Assembly (NCBI RefSeq): GCF_003991205.1
Contig: NZ_RXOZ01000035.1
Location: 1-64,000, forward strand
DNA length: 64,000 nt
Direction: 5' to 3'
DNA from: Georgenia sp. SYP-B2076
GTDB lineage: Bacteria; Actinomycetota; Actinomycetes; Actinomycetales; Actinomycetaceae
In this document: piece by piece, positions 60,888-64,000 of the stretch
How the letters are laid out: the number at the start of each line of letters is the position of its first letter
Position numbering within the stretch: position 1 is the stretch's first letter
Made by a program: the position numbers and the translations under genes
Notes under the pieces: generated by a model
Told to the model about the DNA's origin: nothing
Databases searched by the model: none
Seen by the model: the letters and a program-made list of their open reading frames with translations, nothing else

Positions 60888-60916
60888 AGAGTACCTGAGG
60901 AAGGCCCCGCGCCCAA
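60888..60916 (-). promoter_or_regulatory. Promoter of rpmB
   Basis: On the minus strand TTGGGC (60911-60916), a 17-bp spacer and TACTCT (60888-60893), placing transcription start near 60881. Confidence 0.7.
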
Positions 60917-60999
60917 ACGTCGCGGCCCGATCCTCTCGTGCGGTACGCCACAAAAACATCCCTCCCCAGCCCGTCGGGCCGGTTGTCGGTGCGAACGGA

Positions 61000-61005
61000 T
61001 AGCCT
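61000..61005 (+). promoter_or_regulatory. Candidate -10 box of the DAK gene
   Basis: TAGCCT, 69 bases before the GTG start; the -35 is poor. The leader ends in TAGGAGGAAG, a strong ribosome binding site. Confidence 0.4.
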
Positions 61006-61074
61006 GCTGACGACCGCCAGAAGTGGCCGGCGCCGCGGCGCCGGTGACCCCGTCCGCGCCGTAGGAGGAAGCTC

Positions 61075-62688
61075 GTGACCACCCCGCTCGCCGTGCTCGA
61101 CGCTCGTGCGGTGCGCAGCTGGTTCGAGCACGCCCTGCGGTCCCTCCTCCTGCTGCGCCGCGAGGTCGACGGTCTCAACGTCTTCCCCGTGCCGGACGCG
61201 GACACCGGCACGAACCTCGTCCTCACGCTCGCCGGCGCCGCCGAGGCCGTCCACGGACTCGAGACCGATGCCGACCTGTCCACCCTGACCCGCGCGGCCG
61301 CCGACGGCGCCCTCCTCGGGGCCCGCGGGAACTCCGGGATCATCGTCAGCCAGTGCCTGCGGGCGCTGGCCGAGACCTTCGACGGCGCCCGCGAGGCGGG
61401 TCCGGCGCTCGTCACCCGGGCGCTGGGCGCCGCCGACGAGGGCGCGCGTGCGGCGGTGGGGCACCCGGTGGAGGGCACCATCCTCAGCGTCACCCGAGCC
61501 GCGGCGGCCGCCGCAGCCGGCGCGTCTGCCGCGTCGGGTGCCGGGCGGGGGGCCACGGGCCTCGCCGCCGTGGTGGGGGCGGCCTCGCTGTCGGCCCGCG
61601 AGGCGCTCGTGGGCACGCGCGGGGCTCACGGGCGCGGCGTCGACGCCGGCGGCGTCGGCTACGTCGTCCTGCTCACCTCGCTGCTGGACGTCGTCCGGGG
61701 CACCGGCGACGCCGGGACGGCGCGCGCCGCGGCGGTCAGCGAGCTGCTCGCCGGCCTCGGGACCGCAGCCCCGACGGCCGAGGGCGTGCCCGTCCCCGCT
61801 GCCGAGCCGGGGGACGACGGCGCCGGGGACTTCGAGGTGATGTACGTCCTGCGCGCCGGCGCCGCGCGGGCCGCGGCGCTGCGCGCCCACCTCGGCCGCG
61901 TGGGCCACTCGGTCGCGGTCGTCGGCTGGTCCGACGACGCCGGCGCGGGCCTGTGGCAGGTGCACGTGCACACGGACGCCCCGTTGTCGGTGCTGGCCGA
62001 GCCGGACGTCATGGAGCAGGTCTGCGTGCGCTACCTCAAGCCGTTGCTGGGCGCCCCGGTCGACGGCACGGAACGCGCCGCCGGCGCGTCCGGTGCGGCG
62101 GGCGCCCGCACGGGCGTGGTCGCGTGCACCCGCGCCCCAGGACTCCTGGAGCCGCTGGCACGCACCGGCGCCGTCGTCGTGCTCGGCCCCGGCGCCAACC
62201 CCGCCGGCGTCCTGCGCGCCGCCGCGGACACGGGTGCCCCCGAGGTGCTGGTGCTGCCCTGCGACGAGCACTCCGCCGCCGTCGCGGCCGAGGCGGGGGT
62301 CCAGGCCGCCGACGGCCGGGCGGCCGCGCACCTGGGCGGGCGCCAGCTGCTGCACGTGGCCACGACCCGCAACGAGATCCATGTCCTGGCGGCCGCGGTG
62401 GAGGTCGCCGGGGCCGGGGAGGGGCGGCACCTTGTCGAGGTCGCCGACGAGGCGGTGCGGCGCACCCGGACCGCCGAGCTCGGCTGGCCCGATGTGGGGA
62501 CGGAGCTCGCGCTCGCCGGGCTGCTCTCGCCGGGGGACGAGCTGGTCACCGCCCTGCTGGGCGCGGGCGCGGACGAGGACAGCCCCGAGGTCGTGCGCGA
62601 GCTCGTGGCGCAGGCGGCCCCGGGAGCCGAGGTCGTCGTCATCCAGGGTGGGCAGGCCGCCCCGGGGCTGCTGCTGGGGGCGGAATGA
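61075..62688 (+). CDS. DAK2-domain protein (DhaL/FakA-like)
   Basis: 537 residues. The N-terminal DhaL/DAK2 domain (~1-205) has the ATP/Mg motif LNVFPVPDADTGTNLVLT and GARGNSGIIVSQCLRAL. The C-terminal part (~270-537) resembles the FakA C-terminal region (FEVMYVLRAGAARAAALRAHLGRVGHSV). FakA phosphorylates fatty acids bound to FakB; no fakB is in the window, so the role is inferred from family. GTG 61075 has AGGAGG 8 bases before it. recG overlaps its stop (ATGA), a conserved pairing in actinomycetes. Confidence 0.9.
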   Translation: MTTPLAVLDARAVRSWFEHALRSLLLLRREVDGLNVFPVPDADTGTNLVLTLAGAAEAVHGLETDADLSTLTRAAADGALLGARGNSGIIVSQCLRALAETFDGAREAGPALVTRALGAADEGARAAVGHPVEGTILSVTRAAAAAAAGASAASGAGRGATGLAAVVGAASLSAREALVGTRGAHGRGVDAGGVGYVVLLTSLLDVVRGTGDAGTARAAAVSELLAGLGTAAPTAEGVPVPAAEPGDDGAGDFEVMYVLRAGAARAAALRAHLGRVGHSVAVVGWSDDAGAGLWQVHVHTDAPLSVLAEPDVMEQVCVRYLKPLLGAPVDGTERAAGASGAAGARTGVVACTRAPGLLEPLARTGAVVVLGPGANPAGVLRAAADTGAPEVLVLPCDEHSAAVAAEAGVQAADGRAAAHLGGRQLLHVATTRNEIHVLAAAVEVAGAGEGRHLVEVADEAVRRTRTAELGWPDVGTELALAGLLSPGDELVTALLGAGADEDSPEVVRELVAQAAPGAEVVVIQGGQAAPGLLLGAE

Positions 62689-64000
62689 ACGAGCGCACGA
62701 GTCACCACCTGCCCGCCGTGGCCGGGGACCACCGAGGCCGTCTGACCACGCCGCTGCCCAAGGCGTTGGGGGAGAAGACGGCCAAGGCGCTGGCCAAGCT
62801 GGGCCTGAACACGGTCGAGGACCTGCTGCGGCACTACCCGCGCCGCTACGGCAACAGGGGCAAGCTCACCGACCTCGCTCACCTGGGGGTGGGGGAGCAC
62901 GTCACGGTCATCGCCCGCGTCGCCCACGTCTCCGTGCACGCGATGCGCGCGAGGCGCGGCGCCATCCTGACCGCCACGATCACCGACGGCAGCGACGAGC
63001 TGACGCTGACGTTCTTCGGCAAGCACGCCGCGGCGTTCACGCTGCACGAGCGGCAGCTGCGCCCGGGCGCGACGGGCATGTTCACCGGCACCGTGAGCAC
63101 CTTCAAGGGCACCCGCCAGCTCACCCACCCCCAGTACGAGACCTTCGACGACCTGAGCGACGAGTTCGCGGCGATGCAGAAGGTCGACTGGCCCATCCCG
63201 ATCTACCCGGCCAGCGCCAGCATCCCCAGCTGGAAGGTCGCGGGCGCGGTCAAGACCGTGCTCAGCGCCCAGCGGGACGGGGACGTGCCCGAGCCGCTGC
63301 CCGTCGCGTACCGCGAGGAGCACCGGCTCGTCGGTGCGCTGGAGGCCCTGCAGCTCATCCACGAGCCGCACGAGACCGCCGACTACCGGCGTGCCCGGCT
63401 GCGCCTGCGCCACGAGGAGGCCTTCGTGCTCCAGACGGTGCTCGCGCAGCGTCGCGCCGCCGCCCTCGCGGAGCCGGCCACCGCCCGGGCGTCGCGCCCC
63501 GGCGGCATCCTCGAGGCCTTCGACGCGCGGCTGCCGTTCACGCTCACCGACGGCCAGCGCGAGGTCGGCGAGGTCCTGGCCGCGGAGATCGCCCGGCCCG
63601 TCCCGATGCAGCGCCTGCTGCAGGGCGAGGTCGGCTCCGGCAAGACGGTCGTGGCGGTGCGCGCCATGCTTCAGGTCGTCGACGCCGGCGGGCAGGCCGC
63701 GCTCCTGGCACCCACCGAGGTCCTCGCCCACCAGCACCTGCGCACCCTGAGGGACCTGCTGGGCCCCCTCGCCGAGGCCGGCATGCTCGGCGGCGCCGAC
63801 GTCGCCACCCGGCTCACGCTGCTGACCGGGTCGCTCAGCGCCCCGGCCCGGCGCAAGGCGCTGGCGGAGGCGGCGTCGGGGGAGGCGGGCATCGTCGTCG
63901 GCACCCACGCCCTGCTCAGCGAGAACGTCCAGCTGGCCGATCTCGGGCTCGTCGTCATCGACGAGCAGCACCGGTTCGGCGTCGAGCAGCGCGACGCGCT
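62685..64000 (+). CDS. recG: ATP-dependent DNA helicase RecG, N-terminal part (runs off the window)
   Basis: The first 438 codons are present of an expected ~700-750. The N-terminal wedge/OB domain (LLRHYPRRYGNRGKLTDLAHLGVGEHVTVIARV, ITDGSDELTLTFFGKHAAAF) binds branched DNA. The helicase part begins at ~280: LTDGQREVGEVLAAEI, Walker A LQGEVGSGKTVVA, LAPTEVLAHQH, and Walker B VVIDEQHRFGVEQRDA, close to the window end. It reverses stalled forks and processes Holliday junctions. ATG 62685 lies in an ATGA overlap with the DAK gene, so translation is coupled. Confidence 0.96.
   Translation, partial: MNERTSHHLPAVAGDHRGRLTTPLPKALGEKTAKALAKLGLNTVEDLLRHYPRRYGNRGKLTDLAHLGVGEHVTVIARVAHVSVHAMRARRGAILTATITDGSDELTLTFFGKHAAAFTLHERQLRPGATGMFTGTVSTFKGTRQLTHPQYETFDDLSDEFAAMQKVDWPIPIYPASASIPSWKVAGAVKTVLSAQRDGDVPEPLPVAYREEHRLVGALEALQLIHEPHETADYRRARLRLRHEEAFVLQTVLAQRRAAALAEPATARASRPGGILEAFDARLPFTLTDGQREVGEVLAAEIARPVPMQRLLQGEVGSGKTVVAVRAMLQVVDAGGQAALLAPTEVLAHQHLRTLRDLLGPLAEAGMLGGADVATRLTLLTGSLSAPARRKALAEAASGEAGIVVGTHALLSENVQLADLGLVVIDEQHRFGVEQRDA

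Overview
The window is GC-rich bacterial chromosome from a Gram-positive actinomycete. The order Micrococcales (Georgenia/Cellulomonas-like) is my best guess, from gene content only. Pointers are a mycothiol-type DinB protein, a DUF222/HNH (13E12-type) protein, a DUF3516 helicase, an NdgR/LtbR-type IclR regulator beside leuCD, the ddl-DUF3515-thiL-rpmB-DAK-recG gene order, and many genes whose start codon lies 6-8 nt after a TANNNT-type -10 box, as in actinobacterial leaderless mRNAs. No phage, transposon, CRISPR array or plasmid function was found.

Layout. 1-121: 3' end of a 5S rRNA and its terminator. 575-11083: a peptide transporter, ilvD, two tandem cstA plus small-partner pairs, and an aspartate/alanine-exchanger-type transporter. 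11244-20397: a PCD-glyoxalase fusion, then the main branched-chain amino acid block (leader peptide/attenuator, ilvB, ilvN, ilvC, leuB, ilvE, a second leader peptide/attenuator, cimA). 20635-28550: a lipoate ligase, YggS, an EEP hydrolase, a nucleotidyltransferase, an HhH glycosylase, a pentapeptide protein, YbaK and a large Ski2-like helicase. 28724-38413: amino-acid permeases, small VOC and membrane proteins, an acyltransferase with a heptapeptide repeat tail, an AMIN-like secreted protein, a DNA-glycosylase-like protein and an FAH-family enzyme. 38488-40737: gltX, tRNA-Gln and two identical tRNA-Glu genes. 40897-45394: IclR regulator divergent from leuCD, then murA. 45430-49946: DinB, then an ABC exporter with its two-component system. 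50010-55569: plsC, gpsA, dodecin, an AMIN-like lipoprotein, metB and ddl. 55948-64000: an SOS-box-preceded DUF222/HNH gene, then DUF3515, thiL, DUF1232, a methyltransferase, rpmB, the DAK protein and recG, which runs off the end.

How it fits together. ilvD, ilvBN, ilvC and ilvE supply the shared valine/isoleucine steps. cimA supplies 2-oxobutyrate from pyruvate and acetyl-CoA, using LeuCD and LeuB for the following steps. The block carries three control devices that can be read in the sequence: a Val/Leu/Ile-rich leader peptide before ilvB, a Leu-Ile-Ile leader peptide before cimA, and a perfect inverted repeat between the IclR regulator and leuC. gltX beside tRNA-Gln and tRNA-Glu fits a non-discriminating GluRS that charges both tRNAs.

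The most unusual observations are 14-bp tandem repeats that repeat the stop codon in all three frames at the ends of two unrelated genes, the cimA leader peptide, an SOS-like box before the DUF222/HNH gene that interrupts the ddl-DUF3515 neighbourhood, and patchy gene conversion between the two cstA copies.
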